NCBI GenBank assembly: GCA_016926255.1
Contig: JAFGOY010000014.1
Location: 1 to 39,025 of the forward strand
Reading direction: 5' to 3'
Origin: Anaerolineae bacterium
Lineage (GTDB): Bacteria > Chloroflexota > Anaerolineae > Aggregatilineales > UBA3940
Length of the DNA stretch: 39,025 bases
The translations under genes and the position numbers were made by a program. Under the pieces are notes generated by a model that searched no databases, was not told the DNA's origin, and was given only the letters and a program-made list of their open reading frames with translations. Within the stretch, counting starts at the first letter, position 1; each line of letters starts with the position of its first letter. Positions 15,803 through 24,222 of the stretch are shown one piece after another.

Positions 15803-18289
15803 TCCCCGCCGATCCCAGGCCCACTGCATCGCCCAGATTGCCAGCGGGCGCATATAGGCCAGCGAACGGTGCCGACCTTTATACGTCCACGCTTCGGGGG
15901 TGCAGAACCAGTAGCCAAGTTCCTCGTACGTCTGCTTGTAGATACCTTCGGCGGTGGCGAAGGCTTCTTCGCTCATGTCAAGCTGGAGCATCGCAGCGGC
16001 GACGGCGTAAGTTGTCCCCGTCCATACTTCCTGAGACTGCATCGTCGACGCATCGACGCGCCCATCCGGGCGCATCCCGTTGACCGCCCCCATCGTGCCG
16101 CTTTCGAAAAGCCTGACGTTGTGATCGAACACGACCTTCAACGCGCTTTGAGCGTTCGCCTCAGAGACGATCCCCGGCAGGCCGCAGGCGCGGGCATACC
16201 AGTCACCCGCCAGTTGATCGGCCATGATACTCGTCGCCTGGGCGCTGCGGCTGGCGTCGTAGGCGTAGTATTCGCCCGTCCAGAGCAGGTCTTCATACGC
16301 CCGCTGACCCTTCGCCAGCGTATCACGGTATGATTTTGCTGCCTCTCCCTGATCGAGGATGTCGGCCATCTCCGCCGCTGCCGCAAGCGCAGCCAGCCAG
16401 AGGCCGCCGCTGTAGGCGCTCGGCCCGCTGACCGACCATGTATCGTAGGTCTGGTCGGGATAGCCCTCGTTTTCAATCAGGCCGTCCTCGTCCACGTCGA
16501 ACTGCCTCGCGTAGTCTATTGCCTCCACCACTGCGTCCCACACTTCCACCAGGAAATCAATGTCCTGCGTAGCGACGAAATCCCGGTAAATCTGGAGTAC
16601 GAATTTCGGGTTGAGGTCTTTCCAGCGGCTCACGTCCTGGAAGTCATAAGCGTTGACGCGGTACCAGGGGTCTTCGGTTGGCCCGCCGATGTCATGCGGG
16701 ATCGCACCGCGCACCTTGCGGGGCGCGCGGTGCCCGGAGAGCACCATCTTCAACTCTTCGGGGTGTTCGGCAGTCAGCGCGCGGGCGATATCGCGCTGGA
16801 GGCTCAGTTCCAGTTCAGGCCACAGTGAAGCCAGCGCGAACGACGCATAAAAATGCACGTCGTAGGTGTTGTACATCCGGTATTCGTGACCTTCGAGGTA
16901 GGCGAAATGCCCATAGTCGCCGGGTTCCGGGGCACAGGGAGCCGCGTCCTCCGGCATGTCCGGCTGATCGCCACCGGCCAGCCCATCCGTCCAGACCGTG
17001 CCCCCGTCAGTGATATAGTACGCCTCGTTGAACAGCGCCGACTTGTACCAGTCAGGTAGGCGCGGATCGTCGAGGATCGACTCCTGCCATGCGCCGATCT
17101 GTGTTTCCCAGTCGCTATACTGGTCCAATGCCTCGCAGACGATACGTGGGGCCGATTCGCCGTTCTTACCATAGAACCGCGTGTAGCGTCGATACCAGCC
17201 GCGTCCCTCTCCGAAGCGGGCGATGGGCATATCCCACCCCAACGCAAAGGCTACCTCGCATTTTCCCCCGGCGGGCACGGTGACCGTCGCACACACCGCC
17301 GCGCCGATTGCGATCCGCTCGTTCGACGGCTTCTCATCTTCGACGTTTTCCAGTTCACCGTCGGTACGGAAATCGTGCCAGACATCCATGCCGGAGCCGT
17401 TGGTCACAAAGCGAGTGCGGTAGCTGACCTTCACCTCGTCAGTGCCCTGTGCGGCGATAGCGAACGAGAGCGGGTCTTCATAATATTCCTGTTCGTCGAG
17501 TACCTGCCCTTCGTCGAGCGGTTTGGGCTGGCGATAGTTGTGCTTCATCACCACGCCGCTGATCGGGCCAGACGGCCCGCCGTCGCTGAAAGCACTGTTG
17601 ACGTGCCCGCCCTCGAAATCCGACCCGGCTCCAAAGCCGTTCTGAAAGGTGAACATCAACCCGACTTTCATCTCGGTATCACTCGTGTTCTCGACCGTCC
17701 AGGCGAAGACGCCCGCCGGAAGGCTGCTTTCCTTGTAATTGTGCGGGAGAACCGGCGATACCTGTCGGCAGGTCAGATTGAGACCCGGAGCCACCCCGTT
17801 GTATTCCGTCCAGGCGCGGGGATAGAGTGCGTGGTAGGTCGACTTGCTTCCGGGCAGCTCCCAGGCCCACCCCGACAGCGCCCCACCGACCGGCTTGCCG
17901 GGGTAAAGCACCTGGGCTGTCCCCTTCTTGCCAGGCTGCTTCACGTACACCGAGAACTGGTCGGCGGCGACGGTTTCATACTGGTAGATACCGGGACGCA
18001 TCTGCCACCGGCTGAAATCGCCCTGCCACCCGCGCGTGATCGTCCCGCCGCCCAATCCGCCCAGCGGCACGCCCAGGTACGGACCGGGATCGAATGTATT
18101 GAACGGGTCCATGAGCGGCAGGCGGCCCGATTTGCGGGCCTTTTTGTTCGCCCGGTTGATGCGAATGATCGCTGGCAGCATCTCCAGGATAATATCAAAC
18201 GATGGGTTGCCGGGTCGTCCCGGAGATTCAAGCACCTTGTCTAAACGGCGGCTCCAGGCGGCCTCAGGTATCTGCGGTGAAGCAGTCAT
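15800..18289 (-). CDS. GH116 beta-glucosidase / non-lysosomal glucosylceramidase (GBA2-like)
   Basis: Predicted retaining beta-glycosidase acting on beta-glucosides or glucosylceramide-like lipids. The 829-residue protein has the GH116 plan: an N-terminal beta-sandwich domain (~60-350, starting near YLGVPLGGLGGGTI) and a C-terminal (alpha/alpha)6 catalytic barrel. The nucleophile block YLEGHEYRMYNTYDVHFY (~465-480) and the acid/base block GYPDQTYDTW (~609-618) are intact, as is the C-terminal RSLAYMRPLAIWAMQ. As I recall the human GBA2 sequence, these blocks match it nearly residue for residue. There is no signal peptide, so it is probably cytoplasmic. ATG 18289 is favoured by AAGGAG 10 nt upstream; a TTG at 18295 is possible. 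The WD40 lipoprotein follows 112 bp downstream and may be co-transcribed. Confidence 0.93.
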   Translation of the reverse strand: MTASPQIPEAAWSRRLDKVLESPGRPGNPSFDIILEMLPAIIRINRANKKARKSGRLPLMDPFNTFDPGPYLGVPLGGLGGGTITRGWQGDFSRWQMRPGIYQYETVAADQFSVYVKQPGKKGTAQVLYPGKPVGGALSGWAWELPGSKSTYHALYPRAWTEYNGVAPGLNLTCRQVSPVLPHNYKESSLPAGVFAWTVENTSDTEMKVGLMFTFQNGFGAGSDFEGGHVNSAFSDGGPSGPISGVVMKHNYRQPKPLDEGQVLDEQEYYEDPLSFAIAAQGTDEVKVSYRTRFVTNGSGMDVWHDFRTDGELENVEDEKPSNERIAIGAAVCATVTVPAGGKCEVAFALGWDMPIARFGEGRGWYRRYTRFYGKNGESAPRIVCEALDQYSDWETQIGAWQESILDDPRLPDWYKSALFNEAYYITDGGTVWTDGLAGGDQPDMPEDAAPCAPEPGDYGHFAYLEGHEYRMYNTYDVHFYASFALASLWPELELSLQRDIARALTAEHPEELKMVLSGHRAPRKVRGAIPHDIGGPTEDPWYRVNAYDFQDVSRWKDLNPKFVLQIYRDFVATQDIDFLVEVWDAVVEAIDYARQFDVDEDGLIENEGYPDQTYDTWSVSGPSAYSGGLWLAALAAAAEMADILDQGEAAKSYRDTLAKGQRAYEDLLWTGEYYAYDASRSAQATSIMADQLAGDWYARACGLPGIVSEANAQSALKVVFDHNVRLFESGTMGAVNGMRPDGRVDASTMQSQEVWTGTTYAVAAAMLQLDMSEEAFATAEGIYKQTYEELGYWFCTPEAWTYKGRHRSLAYMRPLAIWAMQWAWDRRG

Positions 18290-18460
18290 ATTCAAAACGC
18301 TCCTTCGGTTTTAATCAGGTGGAGACAACAATCACTGCCTATGATACATCGGGAGGGGGTATCAGGAAAGGGGGATGCCGTGAAGTGGGCGTATAAACAA
18401 ACCATCCCGTACAGGCGCAGCGCGCTGCGTCCCGTTTGCTGCTACAGGCAGCCTATCGAT

Positions 18461-18667
18461 TTTAGCCCGGCGCTTTAAGGCTTGTCCGTAGTTAAAATGC
18501 TTACCGCAGAATTCATTCTGCGGCTATTAGCGATATGTCGCCTCCGGCGACAACTGCGTGTTGGCGGTAAGGTCGACCGCAGGTCGACGTATCGCTATTA
18601 GCCTGGGTATTTATCCCCAGGTACAAAATCACCACTTCCTAATTCCAGACAAGCCTTTTAGCGCCGG
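18461..18667. repeat. TTTAGCCCGG palindromic repeat, copy 3, split by an insertion
   Basis: The left half TTTAGCCCGGCGCTTTA (18461-18477) and the right half TTTAGCGCCGG (18657-18667) together rebuild the CCCGGCGC-TTTA-GCGCCGG hairpin seen at 8677-8696. The preceding flank GCCTATCGAT matches ACCTATCGTT before copy 1. The TTTA loop is present on both sides of the insert. Confidence 0.8.
18478..18656. mobile_element. 179-bp MITE-like element with terminal inverted repeats and a TTTA duplication
   Basis: Perfect 9-bp terminal inverted repeats AGGCTTGTC (18478-18486) and GACAAGCCT (18648-18656), flanked by a 4-bp direct repeat TTTA (18474-18477 and 18657-18660). Removing the element restores the loop of the host palindromic repeat. 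It contains no ORF. Inside are four successive hairpins: CCGCAGAAT-TC-ATTCTGCGG, TGTCGCC-TCC-GGCGACA, GTCGACC-GCA-GGTCGAC and CCTGGG...CCCAGG, two of them starting with TTAGC as the host repeat does. Taking one more base into the repeats gives 10-bp ends with a 2-bp duplication, so the exact boundary is slightly ambiguous. The mobilising transposase is not in the window. Confidence 0.75.
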
Positions 18668-18718
18668 AGAATAATCCAAAAATTTTCTTTACAGAGCATT
18701 AAGCGATTATCTCTGTTG

Positions 18719-19522
18719 CTAATCCGGCAGCATACCTTTCATTTGCTTGTAGATATACCCTGCGGCCCATCTGGGGTTTACCCGATAGATGAAATCCATA
18801 AACTTCGCATCGCTGCCCACCAGCACGCGATATTTGTCGCGCTCCATGCCATCGACGATCATACGCGCCGCATCTTCAGGAGATGTCATACGCATGGTGG
18901 AACTCTCGGCATCCTGGTCGCCAACGCTCACCCCTGAATGGGCGGCGATGTTGGTGGCAATCGCGCCGGGGAATACAACCGTTACCCTGACGTTCGTCTT
19001 GGTGAGTTCAGAGTGCAGCCCTTCGGTCAGCAGTTTGACGGCAGCCTTGGATGCGCCGTACATCGATTGCCCTGGGAAGGGGAAAAAGCCACCCATACTG
19101 GACACATTGACAAGATGGGCCTCCGGTCGTTCCAGCAGATGGGGCAGGAACGCTTTGGTCATATAGACCACACCATAGAAATTCACATTCATGACCCGAT
19201 CGATAGCGTCATAATCAAGGTCATTGACGCGCACAAAGGGCTGGATAATGCCCGCGTTATTGATCACGCCATCGACTGTCCCATGTTTTGAGATCACGGC
19301 GGCGGGCAGCGCTTCCACAGCAGCACGATCGGTGACATTGACGACATACGTCGATAGGTTATCTTTCCCGTCACCGGCTAACTCGACGGTTTCCTTCAAC
19401 CCCGCTTCACTGATATCGAGTGCGGCGACTTTCGCGCCTTTCCTGAGCAGCAGCAAAACCAGATCCCGTCCGATGCCGCTCCCGCCGCCGGTTACCACGA
19501 TCACTTTGTTTGAAACCTTCAT
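18719..19522 (-). CDS. Short-chain dehydrogenase/reductase (SDR family)
   Basis: A 267-residue classical SDR, predicted NAD(P)(H)-dependent oxidoreductase. Motifs: TGGGSGIG cofactor loop (TGxxxGxG) near residue 11, an Asp in VAALDIS at the end of beta-2 suggesting NAD(H) preference, NNAGI (~90), catalytic Ser in VNVSSMGG (~143), and YGASKAA (YxxxK, ~156). All catalytic residues are intact. The C-terminus is an extension similar to membrane-associated SDRs (MDFIYRVNPRWAAGYIYKQM). ATG 19522 has AAGGAG 7 nt upstream. The substrate is not predictable. It appears to be transcribed alone, from a 150-bp gap that contains an operator-like dyad. Confidence 0.93.
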   Translation of the reverse strand: MKVSNKVIVVTGGGSGIGRDLVLLLLRKGAKVAALDISEAGLKETVELAGDGKDNLSTYVVNVTDRAAVEALPAAVISKHGTVDGVINNAGIIQPFVRVNDLDYDAIDRVMNVNFYGVVYMTKAFLPHLLERPEAHLVNVSSMGGFFPFPGQSMYGASKAAVKLLTEGLHSELTKTNVRVTVVFPGAIATNIAAHSGVSVGDQDAESSTMRMTSPEDAARMIVDGMERDKYRVLVGSDAKFMDFIYRVNPRWAAGYIYKQMKGMLPD

Positions 19523-19602
19523 GTCGTCTCCTTAGGGAACTCATAGTTATAAGGTTTTGTCTGATCAGATGATAGCAAGGCAACCCAATAGAAAGCATAG
19601 TA

Positions 19603-19620
19603 TTTGACACGAGAGTCAAA
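19603..19620 (-). promoter_or_regulatory. Operator-like dyad TTTGAC-N6-GTCAAA upstream of the SDR gene
   Basis: A perfect 6-bp inverted repeat with a 6-bp centre, about 80 bp upstream of the SDR start. On the SDR strand the left arm also contains TTGACT, resembling a -35 element, but no well-spaced -10 follows. The spacing would suit a dimeric repressor such as a TetR-type protein; no such gene is adjacent. Confidence 0.35.
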
Positions 19621-19672
19621 ACAGTTGAACGGTTCTAACGATTAAACTCGATTGTCGTCGGCATTTTGCCGA

Positions 19673-20788
19673 TCACCCCAACCACTCGTGCAGCGCATAC
19701 ACCTGAAGCGGCTCCGACTTGCCCGGCACCTCGACAAGCGGCATCTCACTCGCCGATACCCTCTCCCGGATGGCTTCGTACACCCGCTCGCTGATCAGGA
19801 TGTCGGTGCCCCACAGCTTGTTCAACCCTTCGATCCGCGAGGCCGTGTTGACCGGGTCGCCGACCACTGTGTACTGCATCCGGCGCGGGCTGCCCACCGT
19901 CCCGGCGACCATTTCCCCAACGTCGATCCCGATCCCGACCTGCATCGGCCTGTGCCCCTCCGCCCGCCACCCAATATTGAACTCGGCCAGCGTCTCGCGG
20001 ATCGCCAGCGCCGCACGCACGGCCTGCCCCACATGGTCAGGCGATGGAATCGGCGCGCCGAAGACCGCCAGCAGTGCATCGCCACCGTAATCGTTGATCC
20101 GCCCGTGTTCGGCTTCCAGCACCGGCTCGATCGCCGAGAAATACCGGTTGAGAAAACTGACCACCGCGCGCGGGGACATCGATTCGGTGAGCGCGGTGTA
20201 CTCCCGGATATCGCAGATCAGCGCCGCCGCGACGAGCAGCTGCCCGTCGAAATCCACCCCGTGTTCAACGACCTTTTTAGCCAGGTCGGGGTTCACGTAG
20301 CGGCCAAACGCATCCGACAGGCGCTTGTGCGCCGTTTGATCGTGCAGCGCGATCACCCACCCGGAGATCGGCGGGCTGTCGATCCGTGCCGCCGATACCA
20401 GCAGCGAGCAGCCATCCTGCTGACAATCACGCCCGGCAATGTGTTCCACAGACACTTCGACCAGTTCGAAATGTTCCTCACCGGTGGCGCACCGGTCGAG
20501 CAGCGCGGACAGATCGGCGGAGATCAACACGTCGGTCAGGGGGCGGCCCAGCAGGTCTTCAAGGATCACCCCGGTAATTTTACAGAAACCGGCGTTCGCC
20601 TTGAGAACGAAATACTCCTCGTCGGTGACGACCAATCCACCCGGCACGCTGGTAAAGACGGCATCCAGCAGATGGTAAGCCGATACAAGCTGCCTGCGCC
20701 GCGCCCGATTTGCGACAAATACACGCGCCAGGTCCCGGCCATACTGGATCGACTGCTCGTGCTGTTCTTCCCTTTCCGGATCGTCCAT
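19673..20788 (-). CDS. PAS-domain class III adenylate/guanylate cyclase-like protein
   Basis: About 371 residues: an N-terminal helix, a PAS domain (~30-150, starting HLLDAVFTSVPGGLVVTDE), a short linker (DAFGRYVNPDLAKKV, the usual pre-cyclase segment) and a class III cyclase domain (~180-365). The two metal-binding Asp are present (CDIREYT, Asp193; GGDALLAVFG, Asp237), as are the transition-state Asn and Arg of VNTASR. The Lys that reads the base, four residues before the second Asp, is replaced by Asp233 (INDYGGD), so nucleotide choice or activity is uncertain. No membrane segment. Start: ATG 20788 follows GGGAG; the frame is open to 20917, but that extension would overlap the next gene and lacks an SD. 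Would make cAMP or cGMP if active. Confidence 0.88.
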   Translation of the reverse strand: MDDPEREEQHEQSIQYGRDLARVFVANRARRRQLVSAYHLLDAVFTSVPGGLVVTDEEYFVLKANAGFCKITGVILEDLLGRPLTDVLISADLSALLDRCATGEEHFELVEVSVEHIAGRDCQQDGCSLLVSAARIDSPPISGWVIALHDQTAHKRLSDAFGRYVNPDLAKKVVEHGVDFDGQLLVAAALICDIREYTALTESMSPRAVVSFLNRYFSAIEPVLEAEHGRINDYGGDALLAVFGAPIPSPDHVGQAVRAALAIRETLAEFNIGWRAEGHRPMQVGIGIDVGEMVAGTVGSPRRMQYTVVGDPVNTASRIEGLNKLWGTDILISERVYEAIRERVSASEMPLVEVPGKSEPLQVYALHEWLG

Positions 20789-20870
20789 CTGTCTCCCGCT
20801 GCCAACCTGAATAACTACATCTGTCCATAGTATAGCAGGAAGCGGTGAAGGCGATACGTGGGCGTGCCCC

Positions 20871-21800
20871 TCATGGCACCGGCGGCCATTCGCCCCAGGG
20901 CAGCGGGTATGTGGCATCGTGGGTGTGGACTACCGTCAACCACTGGCCTGAATCGTCATCACCGGCCCAGATTGCCAGCGTACCGGCATCGCTTCCACCC
21001 AGGGCCGAACCTTCGAAGTCGATGGGCAGCGTCATTCCTTCGGACGCCTCGGCGAATATGTCGGTCGTAGGCCCGCTGGTGCCGGGATTGCATTCCGCCG
21101 GGCAGTTGACCCGCACCTGGTCGAACAGCACTTCGACGTAGCCGTCCTCCCCGGAGAACTCCCATTTGTTCCCCACCGGCTCGACCCGCCCCGTGAAGTC
21201 GCCCCAGATGTATACCTCCCCGGAGTCGAGAGAGTGTCCGCAGTCGTCACGAATGATCTCCGCCCCCCCGGTGATATACCCAGTCACGCTGCCCATTACC
21301 AGGTCGAACTCGACATATACTTCCAGTTCGTAGAACAGGGCACGGGCAATGATTTCCTTCACATGGCACACCGGTTCGTCCGAAACATTCAATCCAAAAT
21401 CCCGCCAGTAAATTTCCGCAACGTCGAAATCGCTGTCTTCTGAAATATCCAGGTCGTAGCTGTCGAGGACGATCAACATGTCGACCGGATCAATCAGTTC
21501 GTCGACCGGCTCACCCTCGGTAGCCGTCGGCTCGACCTCGACGGTTGGTTCCGGCGACGCGGTCGGCGTAGGTGCGACTTCGATCAAAACTTCCGGCGTC
21601 ACGGTCGCCGCCACAGTCGGCGGCAGAACGACCACCCCTTCGGTTGGAACAGGCTGCGCGAGTGTCCAGAACGCCAGCCCACCTGAAAGAGCCACCACGA
21701 CCAGCGCACAGACAACAGCAGCCACCAGCAAGGCGACAACGACAATGACAATGATCAGCGCGGTGCGCCGGCCCTGCTCAGTTTTCGATCTCGATTCCAT
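20871..21800 (-). CDS. Membrane-anchored extracellular protein of unknown function
   Basis: A 309-residue protein with a short basic N-terminus (MESRSKTEQGRR), one long hydrophobic segment (~14-48), then a Pro/Thr/Val/Glu-rich linker (APTPTASPEPTVEVEPTATE), typical of anchored surface proteins, and an acidic ~190-residue C-terminal domain rich in predicted beta-strand with four cysteines (CHV, DDCGH, NCPAECNP). I recognise no family. A GGGGGTGGGGG tract precedes ATG 21800. It lies between the propeller lipoprotein (72 bp upstream) and the cyclase (82 bp downstream), all on one strand, so it may share their transcript. Confidence 0.75.
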   Translation of the reverse strand: MESRSKTEQGRRTALIIVIVVVALLVAAVVCALVVVALSGGLAFWTLAQPVPTEGVVVLPPTVAATVTPEVLIEVAPTPTASPEPTVEVEPTATEGEPVDELIDPVDMLIVLDSYDLDISEDSDFDVAEIYWRDFGLNVSDEPVCHVKEIIARALFYELEVYVEFDLVMGSVTGYITGGAEIIRDDCGHSLDSGEVYIWGDFTGRVEPVGNKWEFSGEDGYVEVLFDQVRVNCPAECNPGTSGPTTDIFAEASEGMTLPIDFEGSALGGSDAGTLAIWAGDDDSGQWLTVVHTHDATYPLPWGEWPPVP

Positions 21801-21830
21801 CCCCCACCCCCTGAATCCATAGACCGTAGG

Positions 21831-21847
21831 GCCGCTGTGACAGCGGC
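21831..21847. repeat. GTAGGG-type palindromic repeat, copy 3
   Basis: ACCGTAGG precedes a perfect 7-bp stem GCCGCTG-TGA-CAGCGGC. The flank-plus-variable-hairpin plan matches the copies at 5541, 8603 and 33801. It occupies most of the 72-bp gap between two minus-strand genes. Confidence 0.6.
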
Positions 21848-21872
21848 TCTCCGGAAAACCACCATACCGACC

Positions 21873-24191
21873 CTATTCCTGGTAAATCCGGTAAATCCCG
21901 CCCGCACAGACGAAGTAAATATCACCCTCGCTGTCAGCCGTCACCGCCCCGGGGTCGACCGGTAGATTGCGGGCCAGGATAGTCGCCCCTCCCTCCGGCG
22001 TGATACGGTGAATCTCAAACTCCGGGTTGACCAGCCAGTACAGATAGCCCTGCGGCCCGGCGTCTATGTTACTCATCACACAGCAGCCCTCCCAGGTGAT
22101 GTCATAGACGATCTCGGTGGTGCCCGCTGCCGGATCGACACGCAGCACCCACCGGTCGACCTGAGGGCCGGATATCGCCCGTTCCGCTTCGTCGGCGTAG
22201 ACATACAGCGTTCCATCCGGCGCAACCCCGACGAAGAAGTTGTTCGCCGCCTTCGGCAGCGATATCGGATACTCGGCGATCTTGCCCCCCTGCGAAAACT
22301 CGATCAGTTTGTCACCGCCGTGATACGTACCGAACGCATGGCCCGATACCGGATCGAAGGCAATAGATATCAACCCGCCCACGCCATTGATCCGGGCCAG
22401 TGTGTCACTGCCCGGTGCGATATAAGCGGCATAGGCATCCACCCCCGGATCATGGACGCTCACATACATCCCACCGTCGGGCGTAAGGGCGACATCGTTG
22501 AAATAGCCTGCCACATCATCGATGACCACTTCGCGGTTGCCATCGTCCGTATATCTGACTACCTGCGCGGGATACTCGGCACCGCAGCTCCAGGTGCCAA
22601 CATAGATCGCGTCATCCGGGCCAGCATCCAGCGCCCAGGTATTGACACCCATATTGGTGACGAGTGTCGCATTTTCGGCGGTTTCCATATCGAGCCGGGT
22701 GATCACACTCCAGGTCGGATCGACGAAGATCACCCGGCCGCTGTCATCGAAGACGAAATCGGCCTGATGGACGGCGCAGTCACTCTGCGATCCGGGTACC
22801 TCGGTCATTTCACCGGTTTCAGTGTCGAGCCGCACAAAGCCATCTATGGCTGTATTCAGGTAGAAGCTGCCGTCCGGCCCAAACCCGATATCCATCGGGT
22901 CGAGGTGGAGGATGCCTTCTACCAGCACGGTTTGCGTGCCGTCCGGATCGATCCGAATGACGCTCCCTGGGCCGAGATCAGAGACATAGATGGTTCCATC
23001 TTCGGTCACAATGACATCCCAGATTCGTTCAAACCCGGCTGCAATTTCGATGCTCTCGTTGTTAGGCTGCATCTCGTATATGCCTGAGTAGCCGTGATAG
23101 ACGCCGATCAGACGCCCGTCAGGAGCTACCGTTCCAATGTGCCCCATATGGCTCTGGCCCCACACCTCATACGAGCCATCCGGCGACACCTGCATGATGT
23201 ACCCGCCGTTCCACACATAGATCGTATCACCCGGCCCACCGGCACTGAACTCCGCACCACGCGGCGGCAGATCGAGGATGCGGGTTACCTCAGCGGTTTC
23301 CGGGTCAAAAACCGATATTCCCGCGTTTGGCGGCCCGTGATGCAGGTAGAACAGACCGCTCTCGCTGCGGACAATCGCCGTCAGGTCAGGGGCAGGTGGC
23401 GCAAACAGTAACTCGGCATTGTAGCCCGGCGGCAGTTCGAACCACCCGGCAAGGGATGGCCGGGCCATGGGAACTTCGCCTTCAAACTGCACCGCTTCGG
23501 GATCTGGCTCATCGACGGCAGCTACCACTGCTGCTGCATCGACTTCATTGACAACGGGCGTCCCCGCCGGATTCAGCCTGTCGGCTTCACGCCAATCGGG
23601 AGGCTGGCAGCACTGGCCGACCATCACCCGGACTTCGGCCAGTTCCAACCGTTCCGGCAACTCGAAATCGCGCAGGTCGATCCTCGCCTCGAAAGCATCG
23701 CCCAGTGCATAACTTGAATACTGCGACTCGCCAATCTCCTGGAACCCGGAAGTGATCTCCGAGCGGAACCCTCTTGGATTTCCGGGCGACCAGGAGATCA
23801 GGAACCGCCTGCCGTCCGACGCAAATTCCATGTCGAACTGTACCAGCGGCAGGGTCGGATCGGGGGTTTCGATCAGGAAATACAGTGCATTCTGATTCTG
23901 AAAGGCGTAAGTAGTCGTCAGGTCGAGGAAGCCCGCTTCGCCGTCGCCCGCCGGGTCGTCTACCACGATCTCGCGTCCAGCCCAGTCGTCGGCCTTCCCG
24001 TCGATGGTAATCTGTGTTTCGCCCGGTTCGCCCGAAAAGTCCGGTTCGGCGGGTTGAGCGCCGCCTGCTTCCTGCTCGGCAGGCGATTCCTCCGCTGCTT
24101 CATCCGGTTGGTCAGCCGGGGCGGTGTCGCTGCCGGAGCAGGCGGCCACAAACAGGCAGACAAGAATGAGTATGATTGCACGCTTCATCAT
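21873..24191 (-). CDS. Two-module lipoprotein: beta-sandwich-like module plus beta-propeller
   Basis: A 772-residue lipoprotein with signal MMKRAIILILVCLFVAAC (lipobox FVAAC, Cys18) and an acidic spacer to ~55. Module 1 (~56-217) runs from TQITIDGKADDWAGREI to NPAGTPVVNEVDA; the IDG-x-x-DDW opening resembles CBM9/DOMON-like sugar- or ligand-binding beta-sandwich domains. The same module makes up the separate protein at 25322-25924, including a shared Gly-x-Cys-Cys motif. Module 2 (~250-772) is a beta-propeller of NHL/SMP-30-like blades (DGTIYVSDLGPGSVIRIDPDG, VSPDGSYEVW, GPDGSFYLNTAIDGFVRLD split here into its parts). Two adjacent ATGs (24191, 24188) follow GGAGGAG. The role outside the cell is unknown; binding or lactonase-like activity are both possible. 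Confidence 0.85.
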   Translation of the reverse strand: MMKRAIILILVCLFVAACSGSDTAPADQPDEAAEESPAEQEAGGAQPAEPDFSGEPGETQITIDGKADDWAGREIVVDDPAGDGEAGFLDLTTTYAFQNQNALYFLIETPDPTLPLVQFDMEFASDGRRFLISWSPGNPRGFRSEITSGFQEIGESQYSSYALGDAFEARIDLRDFELPERLELAEVRVMVGQCCQPPDWREADRLNPAGTPVVNEVDAAAVVAAVDEPDPEAVQFEGEVPMARPSLAGWFELPPGYNAELLFAPPAPDLTAIVRSESGLFYLHHGPPNAGISVFDPETAEVTRILDLPPRGAEFSAGGPGDTIYVWNGGYIMQVSPDGSYEVWGQSHMGHIGTVAPDGRLIGVYHGYSGIYEMQPNNESIEIAAGFERIWDVIVTEDGTIYVSDLGPGSVIRIDPDGTQTVLVEGILHLDPMDIGFGPDGSFYLNTAIDGFVRLDTETGEMTEVPGSQSDCAVHQADFVFDDSGRVIFVDPTWSVITRLDMETAENATLVTNMGVNTWALDAGPDDAIYVGTWSCGAEYPAQVVRYTDDGNREVVIDDVAGYFNDVALTPDGGMYVSVHDPGVDAYAAYIAPGSDTLARINGVGGLISIAFDPVSGHAFGTYHGGDKLIEFSQGGKIAEYPISLPKAANNFFVGVAPDGTLYVYADEAERAISGPQVDRWVLRVDPAAGTTEIVYDITWEGCCVMSNIDAGPQGYLYWLVNPEFEIHRITPEGGATILARNLPVDPGAVTADSEGDIYFVCAGGIYRIYQE

Positions 24192-24222
24192 GATGGTCTC
24201 CTCCTTTGATGATAGACGATGA

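Larger units (their letters stand above)
18296..18718. other. Gene-free repeat island between GH116 and SDR genes
   Basis: This 423-bp stretch has no coding frame I can support. It holds a CGCAGCG/CGCTGCG palindrome (18416-18429), an interrupted TTTAGCCCGG repeat and the MITE-like insertion described separately. The ~85 bp next to the GH116 start should carry its promoter, but no convincing -35/-10 pair is visible. The last ~60 bp before the SDR stop is AT-rich and shows nothing recognisable. Confidence 0.8.

Noticed and set aside
18296-18718. Riboswitch or small RNA in the long gene-free stretch
   Set aside because: The hairpins are explained by the palindromic repeat and the inserted element; no known riboswitch core was recognised.
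19652-20830. 392-codon plus-strand frame opposite the cyclase gene
   Set aside because: Arg/His/Pro-rich shadow composition; the minus strand carries intact cyclase and PAS motifs.
22008-23087. Long open frame on the plus strand opposite the propeller lipoprotein
   Set aside because: It mirrors the propeller repeats in another frame, has no SD and shows no family signature.
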